This document shows positions 9,230 through 20,039 of a stretch of DNA of 64,000 nt, piece after piece; position 1 is the first letter of the stretch, and each line of letters starts with the position of its first letter. Below the pieces are notes generated by a model. The model ran no database searches and was not told the origin of the DNA. It saw only the letters and a program-made list of their open reading frames with translations. This DNA comes from Azolla caroliniana (Eukaryota; Polypodiophyta): NCBI GenBank assembly GCA_043228905.1, contig JBHGNT010000015.1, positions 15,934,001 to 15,998,000 on the forward strand. Direction: 5' to 3'. Made by a program: the position numbers and the translations under genes.

Positions 9230-10713
9230 TGCAACACGGTTTCTGCCGCGAGAGACCACCAGTGGCCTCGACAAGGCTGTGGAAACGGTAGTCAGCATGG
9301 CTGGCCGATTTAACGAAAAGGACGCCACGAACTACCTGGAGGCTTTCAAGGCCGAGACACTGATGAGAAATGTTCTGGACGAGAGATGGTTGTCCGAGTT
9401 TCCACGGGTAGTTACGCCGAGCATCAACGTAGAGGTGCTCAAGATGCAGGCCGACTACCGAAGTTGGCAGGAGTTCAAGGAGCAACTCCTCGAAAGATAC
9501 GGTTTCGATGACTTGCTCCGCTTATTGAAGGAGTTGATGGAGTGGGTTGAGAGCCTTGGAAAGGGGAGGAACACATCAGTGCTCATCCAGGAGTTCGAAA
9601 GATGATTCGCGCACTCTCTGCGCTAGACCGGACCGTACTCGACATGAGCAAGGTCCAATTGTTTATCAAGTAGGTCGATCCACTCGACCGAGAAAAGGTG
9701 GGTCTCCTATTGGAGACGGATGGAGGGGTCATGACCGACTGGGCCACGATAAAGAGGGTCTGTAGACGTTTTGACAAACGGCGAGAATGGAACGATGGGG
9801 GATCGTTGAAGACTGGCCCGGGTGCTGAGAAGAAGCCGGAGAGACCAATTCCAACGTGGACGGAAGAGACACGAAGGTGGCTCGAGTCGAGCATGGTTCC
9901 GACTGACATGGTCAAGGGCCTATCCGGGGGCACAACTTTGGAGGATCTGATGAAGATGGTGCACAATCTCCAGATCGTGCAAGCTCGGAGGGATGGCGGC
10001 GGACAATCACGTGACCGGAGGCATCTGGTGGACCAACGATGCATGTGGTGCGATACGTGAAGGCCCCTCAAGAACCACATCCGAAGGGAGTGCGCCGATT
10101 TCGCAGAAGCGTTCAAGAACAATGTCGTGTACCTCTAGAATGGGCGGGTACATGGTGCGATACGTGAAGGCCCCTCAAGGTGAACACCGGACGAGGCGGC
10201 ATGAAGAGGATAATGGAGGAAGCCGCTAACCATAATGCTGAAGCCATCCACTATTCGATGTCTGCAGGGATCTGGGTAGGTAGAGAGAAGGGTGCCGCAC
10301 CCGAAATCATGACATGGCGGGAAGTTCATACTGGAAGGCCTCTCGGGAGTGAGGCTAAGGAAGGACATGGCGGACCGCATGGAGAGATGGGTCCAAGAGG
10401 GCACCGGGTGGAGTGATCTGGTAGAAGAGAAAACCGGCTTTGTGGAGGCGTGTGCCAAAACTACGAGGTTTTGGTTGAAGACAAGCAGGCCGGAAAGTCC
10501 GGAGGGGTCGGACCTTCAAACTGGTACAAGACCCGAAGCGGTTAGAAGAGAAATGATAGAGGCCCGACTGGCCCACAGGAGAGGACGAAGTCGCCAGGTT
10601 TCCAGTTGAGTTCAGAGATCGAAAGGGCGACAAATCTACGAAAGTTCTTGTAGGAGCAGATCCTCCACAGTCATGTGGAACTCACACTGCGGGAAGTGCT
10701 AGGGATAGCAAAG
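9230..10713 (+). pseudogene. Gyp-A1 gag (broken)
   Basis: Ty3/gypsy gag of the Gyp-A type. 9246-9602 encodes the capsid-like start (SGLDKAVETV ... KDATNYLEAFKAE ... LLERYGFDD), ending at a TGA at 9603. The frame reopens at 9698-10060 (MGLLLETDGG ... WATIKRVCRRFDKRREW) and reaches the zinc knuckle (CMWCD then NHIRREC), which is split by a stop. A linker follows (NTGRGGMKRIMEEA, 10183-10224). A 27-bp exact repeat (10045-10071 and 10153-10179) has inserted sequence near the knuckle. The gene is cut at 10713 by Cop-1 and resumes at 14925. Confidence 0.8.
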
Positions 10714-11075
10714 TGTGTGGAAAAATAACGCTCGACCACAACTGAGTCTTAAACAACAAATGAAAGAAAAAACAAACCGGCAGTTACAACAGAAAACTCG
10801 TTTTGTGTGTCTCTCTCTTGCTCTATGTAGAACTTTAAATCATCATCTACCTAAAGTGATTGCCCTAAGTCATATTTATACTTATATGAATTTTAGGCTA
10901 TTTACAAATATAGCCTCAGTGGGCTTATCCGAACATATTTACAAATATGTCCTTGGATTCGGTTCGCACCGGATCCATCCGGATTCATTGGTTCCGGTTT
11001 CCGGATCTTATCCGGAACCCTCCAGAATCCGGCTTCTTCATCCGGATCCCATCCGAACAGACCGAATTCCCAACA
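10714..11075 (-). repeat. Cop-1 3' LTR
   Basis: Starts tgtgtggaaaaataacg and ends cccaaca in plus orientation, matching the termini of 14477-14919. The middle differs: a short CT-rich segment replaces about 80 bp that includes the gggagcccac block of the other LTR. It is flanked by the target duplication on its left. Confidence 0.9.
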
Positions 11076-11085
11076 AGCTTCCCCT

Positions 11086-13610
11086 TCACTCCGACATGGG
11101 ATTTTTTGTTAATCCGATCCGTTTTTGGCACGCATCCAGCTTGTCTGTTGAAAGCACCTTGGTCAACATATCTGATCCGTTCTCCTTCATGTGGATCTTC
11201 GTCAACACGAAGTCTTGAACTTCTACCTTCTCCCGGAGCCAGTGATATCTCCTCTGGATGTGCTTGGTCCGGGAATGGTAGGCCGCATTCTTCGCAAGGT
11301 GGATGACACTTTGACTATCGCAATAGAGCTGGTATTCCTGCTGTTGGATCCCTAACTCTCTGATAAAGTCCTTCATCTAGATTACTTCCTTGCCGGTTTC
11401 CACAATTGCCATGTACTCCTCTTTCGTTGTTGATAATGCCACAGACTTCTGTAGCCTCGACTGCCATGATACGGCTCCCCCTACATATGTCATGACGTAT
11501 CTGGATGTAGACCAGCTAGTATCCGCAGCAGCCGACATATCCGAACCTGTGAATCTGTCAAGTTGGGGTTTACCGGAGCCAAACCGGAGGTACATACTCG
11601 AGGTGCCTTTCAGATACCAGAGTGTCCACTTGACCACGTTCCAGTGCTCTTTTTCCGGGATTACTCATGAATCGGTTGACTACTCCGACAACATATGCAA
11701 TATCCGGCCGGGTGCACACCATTGCATACATTAAGCTTCCGATGGTAGAAGCATATGGTATCTTCATCATATCCGACTTCTCTGACTTTGTCTTCGGGCT
11801 CTGCTTTCCGGACAACTTGCAATTTGTCGGAAGTGTCGATTCGATCGGTTTTGCCTCCGACATGTTGAACCTTTGAAGCACCTTTGTCACGTACTTCTCC
11901 TGTGACAACCACAACAGCTTCTCTGACTGGTCCTGAATAATGTGCATCCCTAATATTTGTCTTGACAGACCCAAGTCTTTCATTGAGAAAGTCTGGTTCA
12001 GAGCCTTCTTCAGCATCCGTATCTTGACTTGGTCTCTTCCAATGATCAACATATCATCCACATAAAGGAGCAATATTAGGCAATCTCCTCCGTCAAATTT
12101 CTTCACAAACACGTAGTGGTCAGCTTGCGTCTTGTGGTACCCTTGGTCGGTCATGAAGGAGTCGAACTTCTGGTACCATTGCAGGGGAGCTTGCTTCAAT
12201 TCGTACAAGCTCTTCTTCAGCAGGCACACTAGGTGCTCCTTCCCTTTCTTCTTGAATCCTTCCGGTTGATGCATGTAGATCTCTTGTTCGAAGTCGCCAT
12301 GTAGGAATGTCGTCTTGACGTCCAGTTGCTCTACCTCGAGGTCCATGCTTGCGCCTATGCTCAATACCGTCCGGATGGATGTCATCTTTACTACCGAGGC
12401 GAAGATCTCGTCAAAATCCACACCTTTCTTCTACTGGAACCCCTTCACCATGATCCGAGCCTTGTACCTTGGTGGATTTCCGGCGTCTCCCGGTTTCAGC
12501 TTGTACACCCACTTGTTCTGGAGTGCCCTCCCGGTTTCCCTTGTGCCCTCAAGCCGGTTTTCATTGGATGATCTGGAGTTCATCACCTTCTTCTCCGACT
12601 CCCAGTCGGCAATGGTCTTGTCTTCCATGAAGAGTATGTCCTAACTCTGGAACACCTTCTTGTCGACCAGATCCCACACCCGGTAACCGAACTCATCATC
12701 GTCATATCCAAGGAATATGCATGGTTGGGTCTTCGAATCCAACTTTTCTCTCTTATCCTTTCCAACATGCATATATGCGAGATACCCGAACACCTTTAGA
12801 TGCCGGTAAGATACGTCTTTACCGGTCCATACTCTCTGTGGTGTGCCTCCGTCTAAGGGTGCTGAGGGTGATCTGTTTATCACATACGTCGCCGTCATCA
12901 GTGCCTTAGCCCAAAACATTTTGGGTAGCTTTGCATGTGCCAGCATGCTCCGGACTCTCTCCATCACGGTCTGGTTCATCCGTTCGGCCAACCCGTTCAA
13001 TTCTAGTGTTATCGGAACGGTGAATTCGAGCCAGATTCCCATCGACCGGCACTACTCCTCGAACTGCCCCCGGTACTCTCCTCCGTTATCTGCTCAAACC
13101 GCTTTCAGCTTCCGGCCGGTTTCTCTTTCCACTTTGACCTGGAGTTCCTTGAAGGCAGACAACACCTGATCCTTCGTCTTCAACGGTGAGACCCACAACT
13201 TTTGGTTGTGGTCATCTATGAACGTCACAAAGTATTGCAATCCGGCATGTGACTTCGTGTCGACTTGACACACATCGGTATGCACCAACTCCAGTGGTGC
13301 ATTCCGTCTCATCGGTAGTCTTTGACCGAACCTCCAGAACATGTCAAACATCCTTCAACAGCAATTTGCATCGGCTTGATGTTGTCAACAACACATCTCC
13401 TATGCCAACAATTCAACATGTACCTTCATTCCCCATCCGGACACAACCGTGATCTCCGACTGTGTAGGATGAGAAGCACCTCCGGTCCGGTGTCAAATGG
13501 AACAACGCTCCGGAATCGACAACCCATGTTCTCTTGTCGCCGACAAGGTTTAACTCATTCTCCTCGGTAATGAGCATCAATTCTTCTTCACTTGTCGCAA
13601 TTGCCGACGT
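11086..13610 (-). pseudogene. Cop-1 pol: integrase, reverse transcriptase, RNase H (broken)
   Basis: Minus-strand pol in copia order. Integrase: HTDVCQ and FVTFIDDH at 13094-13351, ADNGGEY after a stop at 13094, NGLAERMNQTVMERV at about 12990, ending IFLGYDDDEFGYRVWD. RT: NKWVYKLKPGD at about 12530, a stop at 12431, then VVKMTSIRT, LDVKTTFLHGDFE, LLLYVDDMLIIGRD (12040-12080) and ILGMHII, running to 11650. RNase H: SDMSAAADTSW and STTKEEYMA (11377-11560), then DSQSVIHLAKN (11086-11376). At least four in-frame stops and a frameshift near 11640 make it inactive. Several stops are explained by CGA to TGA or CAG to TAG. Confidence 0.88.
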
Positions 13611-13613
13611 TCC

Positions 13614-14447
13614 CTACCGATCAGGGCCTTTCCGGTCCGAACCGTTTTGGTCCGAACCCTTCGTTAAATCGACAGTGTCGATTCCTTTCTCTCTCCAAAA
13701 ATGCCGACAATTTTTCTGGAAGTGTAATGGGTTCCCACAATAGAAGCAAGTAGGCCTCCCCCTTGACTTCGACCTTGTCCCTGACTTGTCTCGGTTTTGG
13801 GGACTCTTATACCAGCATGTTCCCCGGTTGTGGTCATCTTCCGAAACCAAGGCCTTCGGATCGGTTCCCGACTCCCGGTCCTTTCGGTGAGCTTCTTCAT
13901 TTAGCAAGCTTAATTTTACCCTTGCTAGGGACAACTGCTTTCCTTCCGGCCCGGCATTGCGCAACGTGACAAATAACGTCTCCCAACTATCTGGGAGGGA
14001 ACCGAGTAGGAGCAATGTGAGTACCTCATCCGCAAGAGGTGTTTCCAATGAGGTGGCTTGGTGTATTAGCCCCTGGAAGCCATTCATGTGCTCCGCCATA
14101 CTGGAGCCATATTGGTACCAGTGCCTCACCAACTTCCGGAATACCGAAACCCGATTAACGGCATTTTTGTTCTGGAACATGATGCCGATCTTCTCCCAGA
14201 GTTCATAAGCCTTACTTTCTTCATTGAAGTTGTTGTACAGGCTCATGTCGATGAAGCACCGGATGTACGTCGTCGTCTTCATGTGCATCACCTCCCATGT
14301 CGCGGCATCGATCTTATCCGGTTTCTTGTCCTCAAATTGTACCGGCAACCAAATATCTTTAATGACCAACATGTGCCGCATCTTCGACTTCCACACTGAG
14401 TAGTTGGAGCCAGTGAGCCTTAACATGCCGTCGAACGACTCTTCCAT
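13614..14447 (-). CDS. Cop-1 gag polyprotein (open)
   Basis: Open frame of about 278 codons on the minus strand from the ATG at 14447 (MEESFDGMLRLTG), which lies only about 17 bp after the primer-binding site. It carries a copia gag core (NYSVWKSKMRHMLV, then LLLGSLPDSWETL) and a CCHC zinc knuckle, CFYCGNPLHFQKNC, near its end. It ends at a stop at 13614 before the protease, although most copia elements read gag-pol as one frame. The upstream codons to 14546 belong to the LTR. This gag is the best preserved part of Cop-1. Confidence 0.82.
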   Translation of the reverse strand: MEESFDGMLRLTGSNYSVWKSKMRHMLVIKDIWLPVQFEDKKPDKIDAATWEVMHMKTTTYIRCFIDMSLYNNFNEESKAYELWEKIGIMFQNKNAVNRVSVFRKLVRHWYQYGSSMAEHMNGFQGLIHQATSLETPLADEVLTLLLLGSLPDSWETLFVTLRNAGPEGKQLSLARVKLSLLNEEAHRKDRESGTDPKALVSEDDHNRGTCWYKSPQNRDKSGTRSKSRGRPTCFYCGNPLHFQKNCRHFWREKGIDTVDLTKGSDQNGSDRKGPDR

Positions 14448-14476
14448 TTCATGTGTTGTTCGCTCTGATACCAATT

Positions 14477-14919
14477 TGTGCGGAAAAATAACGCTCGGCC
14501 ACAACCGAGTCTTAAACAACAAATGAAAGAAAAAACAAACTAACAACTAGACAACACAGGATGTTTACGTGGAAACCCTAAGTGGGAAAAACCACGGGAG
14601 CCCACGAACTCCAACTATCACTATGAGGGGAGAAATACAATGTGAGACTCTCTATGTAGACCAACAACTTAAATCGTCATCTACCTAAAGTGATTGCCCT
14701 AAGTCATATTTATATATATATGACTTTTGGGCTATTTACAAATATAGCCTCAATGGGCTTATCCGAACATATTTACAAATATGTCCTTGGATCCGATTCG
14801 CGTCGAATCCATCTGGATTCACTGGTTTTGGTTTCCGGATCTTATCCAGAACCCTTCTTCATCCAGCTCGTCTGATTTAGCTCCCCCTAATCCCATCCGG
14901 AGGGATCGAATTCCCAACA
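14477..14919 (-). repeat. Cop-1 5' LTR
   Basis: 443 bp, TG/CA ends, with primer-binding site directly adjacent and target duplication caaag at 14920-14924. Shares the block from gctcggccacaaccgagtct onward with the copia LTR fragment at 3739-4071 and with the solo LTR at 16057-16797. Confidence 0.9.
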
Positions 14920-14924
14920 CAAAG

Positions 14925-16051
14925 AAGGAGTTCAACAATTCTATCATGGACCTGGTAAAGAGGAAGCGGCTCTTGAAAGAGGTAGCGCCGAAGAAGCCGG
15001 TCAAAGTAAAGGTAGCCCAAATTGAACAGGCGGCAATGGAAGAGGAGTTCTCGGAAAGCCACTATATGAACCCACACTGGGCTAGAGTGACGACGGAAAC
15101 CCTTGTCCGAATCGGGGATGTAAAAGAGCTGGCGGTAGGGCTAATCAACCACGGGTTGGAGGTTAAATTAATGTCCATGGACTTCTACAAGAAGGGTAAA
15201 TGGTCGATCAACACGAAGCACGGGTGGAAGATACGCGCGGCGACGCTCGCTACCGGAGACCTTCATGGTGCATGCTCGAATGGCTGAGTAAAGGTCGGGG
15301 ATGTTGAGATCGACTAACACTTTTTCATGCAGGAGACGTTCTTGCATCCCTCGATACTCGGCGAACCTTACATTACTTCGGCTGTTATGGAGAGCAAAGT
15401 GTTGGACAATGGTTCGGCATACGCAAGGGTAAAGAGCCAGGACAGTAAGCACTCCGTCCAATTACTGACGGTGAGGCCGAATCATGAAAGAAACCATGAT
15501 TCTCTCGGCGGCTAGGGCCGAGGGGATTTTTAGAGGGGACTATCAAGGCGTGGGGTTGTGATAGTCTGGACAACCGGAAGAATCCCCACACCTGGAAATT
15601 TTGCCCCTTTGATTATGGAGATTGTATCATAACCTGCATTGGTGGCTGGGAGAAGCGAAAGAAGTTTGAAAGCCTATGGCGCCTTGGACTCCGATGACGA
15701 GGTCAGCAACGCTGTGGAGGTGGTATCATTCAACGACACTCTTTGGGAGATTGAAAGGATGGCCGAAGAGGACCTACGCAAAGACCAGATTATTCTGGTC
15801 GATTCGGTCAAAATGTATGAAGTCATCGCGGACCGGATTATTCCGGATGGTCAGGTCAGATCGAATGACCCTAGTGAGCACAAAATACAAGACTGTAGAC
15901 CGGAAGGTGAGGCCAGTCACGACTCCCTTGCTGGAGGATAGCTAGGAGCGGATGAAAGGGGTCACGACTAACCCAAGTTTACGAAATACGGCCGGCATAG
16001 GACACCGATTCACCAACGAGATGCTACGGGAGCTCAATATCGGTGGGGGTG
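14925..16051 (+). pseudogene. Gyp-A1 protease and protease-RT linker (broken)
   Basis: Continuation of Gyp-A1 after Cop-1. 14925-15287 encodes the pre-protease segment (KKEFNNSIMDLVKRKR ... HWARVTTETLV) and the protease core, where other copies read IDHGSEINLMS but this one has INHGLEVKLMS, so the catalytic Asp is Asn. 15327-15512 encodes PYITSAVMESKVLDNG and PNHERNHDSLGG. The frame closes at TAG 15513 and again at TTT TAG (15528-15533). A conserved peptide (TIKAWG) continues in the -1 frame. 15639-16050 encodes the linker to RT (VVSFNDTLWEIE, then GIGHRFTNEM). It is cut at 16057 by a solo LTR. Confidence 0.8.
15527..15533 (+). promoter_or_regulatory. Candidate -1 frameshift site TTTTTAG (Gyp-A1)
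   Basis: In the gag-protease frame this reads T TTT TAG. Slipping back one base at TTT reads TTT TTA and opens the frame encoding FLEGTIKAWG. The same arrangement occurs at 33113-33119 (minus) and 49811-49817; 38085-38091 has the variant TTTTCAG. Confidence 0.45.
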
Positions 16052-16056
16052 GTTTC

Positions 16057-16797
16057 TGTTGGGAACTCGACGTTCCTTATGTCCGACGCTCGGCCACAAC
16101 CGAGATTCTTTTCATACACAGAAAACAGGTAATGAAACGCGACACAAAAGAAAAGGAAGAGGAGAAATGGTACACAGGAGGTATACGTGGAAAACCCCAA
16201 AATAGGGGAAAAACCACGGCAGCCCACGAGCTGCAAACTGTCACTATGCAGAAATATACAACAGTGAGATCACTGAGGCAACGACCTCGTGTTCTCAGAT
16301 CTTCGCCACAGGCGGCAGTTACGACAGAGGCAACGACCTCGTCTCTCTCTCTCTTTCTCTCTCACTCTCTCTGTACAGTTACCCGCTCTAATTTCTACTT
16401 ACACCAACAGGAAAGAATAACAACGAGAATAACAACAGTAACTAAAAGTTTGCCCTAAGTCATATTTATACTAATATGACTTTTCGGCTATTTACAAATG
16501 TAGCCTCGATGGGCTCCATCCGGCTCTCCGCAGTCGGGTACTCCTCATCCGGTTCATACCGGGCCTACACCATCCGACTCTCCGCAGTCGGGTACTCCTC
16601 ATCCGGTTCATACCGGGCCTACACCATCCGACTCTCCGAAGTCGGGTACTCCTCATCCGGTTCATACCGGTCCTACACCATCCGACTCTCCGAAGTCGGG
16701 TTCTCCCCATCCGGTTCATACCGTTTCAGCCTCGGCCGAGTTTGTTCGTCGGCACTGTTCTTCTCCCTTGCCATCCGGAGGGACCTGTCTTCCAACA
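16057..16797 (+). mobile_element. Copia-type solo LTR
   Basis: 741 bp beginning tgttgggaac and ending tccaaca, with a perfect 5-bp target duplication gtttc on both sides (16052-16056 and 16798-16802). It lies inside Gyp-A1 coding sequence. It resembles the Cop-1 LTR (cggccacaaccgag, ccctaagtcatatttata, ggctatttacaaatgtagcct). No internal genes are present, which indicates LTR-LTR recombination. The orientation is uncertain; by comparison with Cop-1 it is probably minus. Direct inserts of gaggcaacgacctcg occur twice (16271-16285, 16327-16341). Confidence 0.9.
16518..16735. repeat. 54-bp tandem repeat, about four copies, inside the solo LTR
   Basis: Four consecutive copies of a 54-bp unit with core ctccgcagtcgggtactcc and a catccggttcatacc segment. 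Because 54 is a multiple of three, the array is open and encodes an 18-residue repeat on the plus strand, and it is also open on the minus strand. The first three copies are almost identical; the fourth is more diverged. Confidence 0.88.
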
Positions 16798-17489
16798 GTT
16801 TCCTATTGCCTGCGGAGGAAGACCGGTTTCGGAGGATGCTCAGAAGGCACGGGAAAGCCTTCTCACTCTCGCCAAGGGAGATCAGATGTGTCGACCCAAC
16901 GATCGTGGAGCCAATGGTGATCTTCACAGTACCACACGTACCGTGGAGTCTCAAGCCGGTTCCGGTACAGAGAGCTCACATATCGAAGTTGACAGAGCTA
17001 CTCAAACAGAAGATCGAGATGGGGATCCTCGAGCCGTCGAGACCCCCATACTCGAATCAATGGTTTACGGTGCCGAAGAAGAACGGCACGTTGCGTTTCA
17101 TTCAAGACCTGCAGTCGGTCAACAAGGTGACCATTCGAAACGCAGCGAATGGGCCAACTATTGACGACTTTGCGGAGGCCTTCACGGGAAGGTCGATCTA
17201 CTCAGTCAATGACTTGTACTCCAGATATGACCAGTTCTAGCTAGCCATGGATATCACGACCATGTGAACCCCTCTCGGTCTAGTTCGGATGTGTACCCTA
17301 CTGTAAGGAGGGACTACCCCAGTGACATACATGGTGAATGCAATGAACAAGGTTTTGAGGGACTGCATCCCAGACATCACCATGCCTTTCTTGGACGACA
17401 TACCGATCAAGGGATGTCCAGAGGAAGCAAAGGATGAATTGATTGGGTCGGACGAATGCGGGAGGTTTGTTGTGGACCACATCGGCTGA
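16798..17489 (+). pseudogene. Gyp-A1 reverse transcriptase, 5' part
   Basis: Resumes after the solo LTR with LPAEEDRFRRMLRRHGKAF, then VEPMVIFTVPHVPWSLKP, MGILEPSRPPYSNQWFTVPK, and the RT fingers/palm KNGTLRFIQDLQSVNKVTIR. It runs open to a TAG at 17238 and then continues broken through LGLVRMCTLL and DITMPFLDDIPIKG, which holds the FLDD catalytic box (about 17384-17395). It ends abruptly at 17489 against the truncated LTR of Gyp-A2. The next RT segment, about 90 residues, is absent and RNase H resumes at 57290. An open frame that begins inside the solo LTR continues into this RT without a stop. Confidence 0.85.
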
Positions 17490-17606
17490 GGCTTTGTCCT
17501 AGGTTATCCACAAGTATATATATAACGATTTGCGTGCATCCGTGCACGTGGTAGTTCACATGCCTTTGGTCTCCGTTTCTTCTTGTAGCCGGTTTTCCTC
17601 ACGACA
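17490..17606 (-). repeat. Truncated 3' LTR of Gyp-A2
   Basis: Minus-strand LTR start (tgtcgtgaggaaaaccggc at 17606) followed by about 117 bp that match 57175-57287, including the ggttatccacaagtatata block. The rest of the LTR is missing. A polypurine-like tract (gcggtttggtgagggtgg on the minus strand, 17607-17624) sits directly before it, as expected for a 3' LTR. Confidence 0.8.
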
Positions 17607-17639
17607 TCCACCCTCACCAAACCGCACGTCCAACGGTAC

Positions 17640-19585
17640 GTGGCGAGAGAGAGGGAGAGATATGGGGGAGAACCGGCCATTCGTCACTCGTCGTCCTCTG
17701 ATCCGGTGACCTCCCCATCTTCGTCTGCTCTTTCTGGCCCATCATTCTCGTCCTCGCTACCCGGGTCTGGCTCGTCCTCGTACCGTTTCTTGAATGCCTT
17801 TATCCACTTTTCCGCAACCGGTACCGCCATCCATGTTCCGTCGAGCTCCGCGAGATGGTACATGGTGTTGTCGTTTGCTCTTGTCACCACGTAGGGCCCG
17901 AACCATCTCCTTGCAAATTTGCGCGTTGCCTTATGCTAGTTGTCGAGGCTGTTGTTGTAAACCAACACCCAGTCGCCTTCCTCAATCTTCTTCGGTCTCA
18001 GCCGGTGTGTCTGGTCAAACCGGTCCTTGTTCTTCTTCCACACCACTTACAATTTCACCTTTGCCCGTTCCACATCCTCCTACCTCCACTCCAACTAGCA
18101 AATCCGCACCGCCAATAGCTCCTCCCGGCTCATTTCGTCCGTCTAGTCGATTGCCACCCACGAAGAGATCGTCTACTCCATTGGCATGATTGGCTTCTGC
18201 CCGTACATAAGCTCTGTTGGCATAAACCCGGTCACCGAATTGTGCGTGGTTTGGTCCACCCACAGTGCATAAGGTAGGAGCCATGGCCCATTCCTGATGC
18301 TCCTCTCGCACGCCCATACTAACGCCTTCACGATCGACTCGTGTCCACATTCCACCTTTCCGTTTGCCTCCGGATTGTATGCCGTCGTGAGAGAGAGTTT
18401 TACCCCCAAACAGGCAAACAACTCTTCGGCTTCTTGCGCATCCAATTCTCCCTGGTCGGCCATGTTCTTCCCCACGCATCTGTATCGGCAAACCACCTCT
18501 TTAATTAGGAACCGGCATATGGTCGCGGTCGTTTTGTTCTGTAGTGCACGAAACTCCACCTGGTTCATCAGGTCCTCTTGCGCAAGTACCAGATACCGCA
18601 TTTGCCCCACTCCCATCGGCATCGTCACTAAGTCCACCATCCATTTCGGCGGGTAGGTTGGGTGTAGGTCGTCTTTGTGTCGGATCGCGCAATGCATCTA
18701 GGACCTTTCGCAGGTCGTCACGAATTGATGCAGCTCCTAGTACATTCCTGGCCACCAGTATTTTTCCTTCACCTTCTCGAACGTGGCCCACGTTTCGCGG
18801 TGGCCGGCCCAAGGGCTCTCATGGTACATTGACAAGAGCACCTTCTGCTCTTCGCTTCTTATCACTACGCGGAGCGGAATGCCGTTACGCTTTTTCAGAT
18901 GCCTCCATATACTCTCATTCCGCAGGAAGAACCAATACACCTTCTTCCTGATCCTATTCGCCTCATCCCTTGTCCATGCCGCGTACAACGCCAATGTCCT
19001 CAAGAATCAGCTTACTGGAGCCACTCCCCATTGTACTCATTTTCGTTAAACTCATTTAGTCCCGGACTGCTCCCCTCCCGTGCTGCTACGCAAGCCGACT
19101 CGAATAAATCCACGCCAACTTCTTCATCCTCCAATACCATGCCGTCCTCATTGTCAAACCGCGCTCTTGAAAGAATATTGGGAATCAACCTATCCGGAGC
19201 CACTGCACATTGTACTCTTTTTCGTTAAACTCATTTAGTGCCGTAATGCTCCCCTCCCCTGTTGCTACACGAGCCAACACGAAGAAGTCCACGCCGACTT
19301 CTTCGTCCTCCGATACTATGTCATCCTCATTGTCAAACCGCGTTCTTGAAAGCATATCGGCCATGGCGTTGTCTTTACCGAAGATGTGTTGGATCTCCGG
19401 GTTTAGGGACTTAATGTACGCGATCCACCTGAGCATAGTCAGGTCCGAAGTCGCACATCCGGAAACCATACATAAGATAGGTAGATAGTCTGTCTCGATT
19501 ACTACCTCTGTCCTGATCAAATAATCTTTGTCGGTCTTGACTACCGAAACGATATCCCAAAGTTCGCGTTTAACATGGGTGTATC
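17640..19585 (-). pseudogene. Gyp-A2 RNase H and integrase (broken)
   Basis: From high to low coordinates. RNase H: VKRELWDIVSVVKTDKDYL, ETDYLPILCMVSGC and MLRWIAYIKSLNPEIQH (19376-19585). A spacer with ADMLSRTRFDNED is duplicated in tandem (unit 179 bp). The integrase HHCC zinc domain follows (HESPWAGHRETWATF ... WWPGMY, 18737-18850). The integrase core has WMVDLVTMPMG, an ADQGELDA box in place of the usual TDNG, and NPEANGKVECGHE (18173-18650). The C-terminal segment has NDNTMYHLAELDGTWM (17684-17890). Stops at 19003, 18737 and 18173 and frameshifts break it. The same domains occur in better condition in Gyp-B1 at 53078-54307. Confidence 0.82.
19017..19374 (-). repeat. 179-bp tandem duplication in the Gyp-A2 RNase H-integrase spacer
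   Basis: 19017-19195 and 19196-19374 align throughout (shared blocks ttcgttaaactcatttag at 19042 and 19221, and ttgtcaaaccgcg). The unit length is not a multiple of three, so it adds a frameshift. The copies are clearly diverged. Confidence 0.8.
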
Positions 19586-19884
19586 TGTTGGGGACAAGGC
19601 TGTCAATGCGGAAATGCAAGCAACATTCGTGATGAAGAAGAACCTGTGTATGCATGAGCAAGGTAGACACAAAGGAAGAGAGAGAGAGAGAGGCACAAAG
19701 GAAATGTTATATTCCAATAGCAACAGTTACAAAAGACAACCAACCTTCACTAAAGGTTACAAAGTCACTTTATATAGTGACTATCCTAGGGCACCTGCCC
19801 TTTATGCTATTTACAGAAATAGCCCGAACTTGGGCTGTCCAAAGGGATAGTGTGAATACGGCCATTATACACTCGTATTCGACA
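19586..19884 (-). repeat. Cop-2 3' LTR
   Basis: 299 bp with TG/CA ends, GA microsatellite (19678-19692), TATA-like tttatata and the pyrimidine-rich segment found in the split 5' LTR copy. It is followed on its inner side by a polypurine tract (minus strand tatgggggag, about 19885-19894). Confidence 0.88.
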
Positions 19885-20039
19885 CTCCCCCATAATGGGT
19901 GTATACATGGGTTATCTAAAAGAATTACAGGTATATAATGATTGAATTGGTCGGGTCGGAAGAGCTAAAGCCGATCCTCAGAGAACCGATGTCGGTGGTC
20001 TGAAACCATCCCGTGTTGTGTGTCCGACTTTAACAGAAC

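Larger units (their letters stand above)
10714..14919 (-). mobile_element. Cop-1: Ty1/copia retrotransposon
   Basis: Complete but decayed copia element on the minus strand inside Gyp-A1. Perfect 5-bp target duplication caaag at 10709-10713 and 14920-14924. LTRs lie at 14477-14919 (5') and 10714-11075 (3'), with TG/CA ends and a primer-binding site TTGGTATCAGAGC just inside the 5' LTR (14464-14476). Gene order gag, protease, integrase, RT, RNase H is the copia order. The 3' LTR is 81 bp shorter and differs in the middle, so the two have diverged and the insertion is not recent. Confidence 0.93.

Noticed and set aside
16492-16735. Regular 54-bp repeats considered as a CRISPR-like array
   Set aside because: Units are contiguous without unique spacers and sit in a plant LTR; simple tandem duplication explains them.
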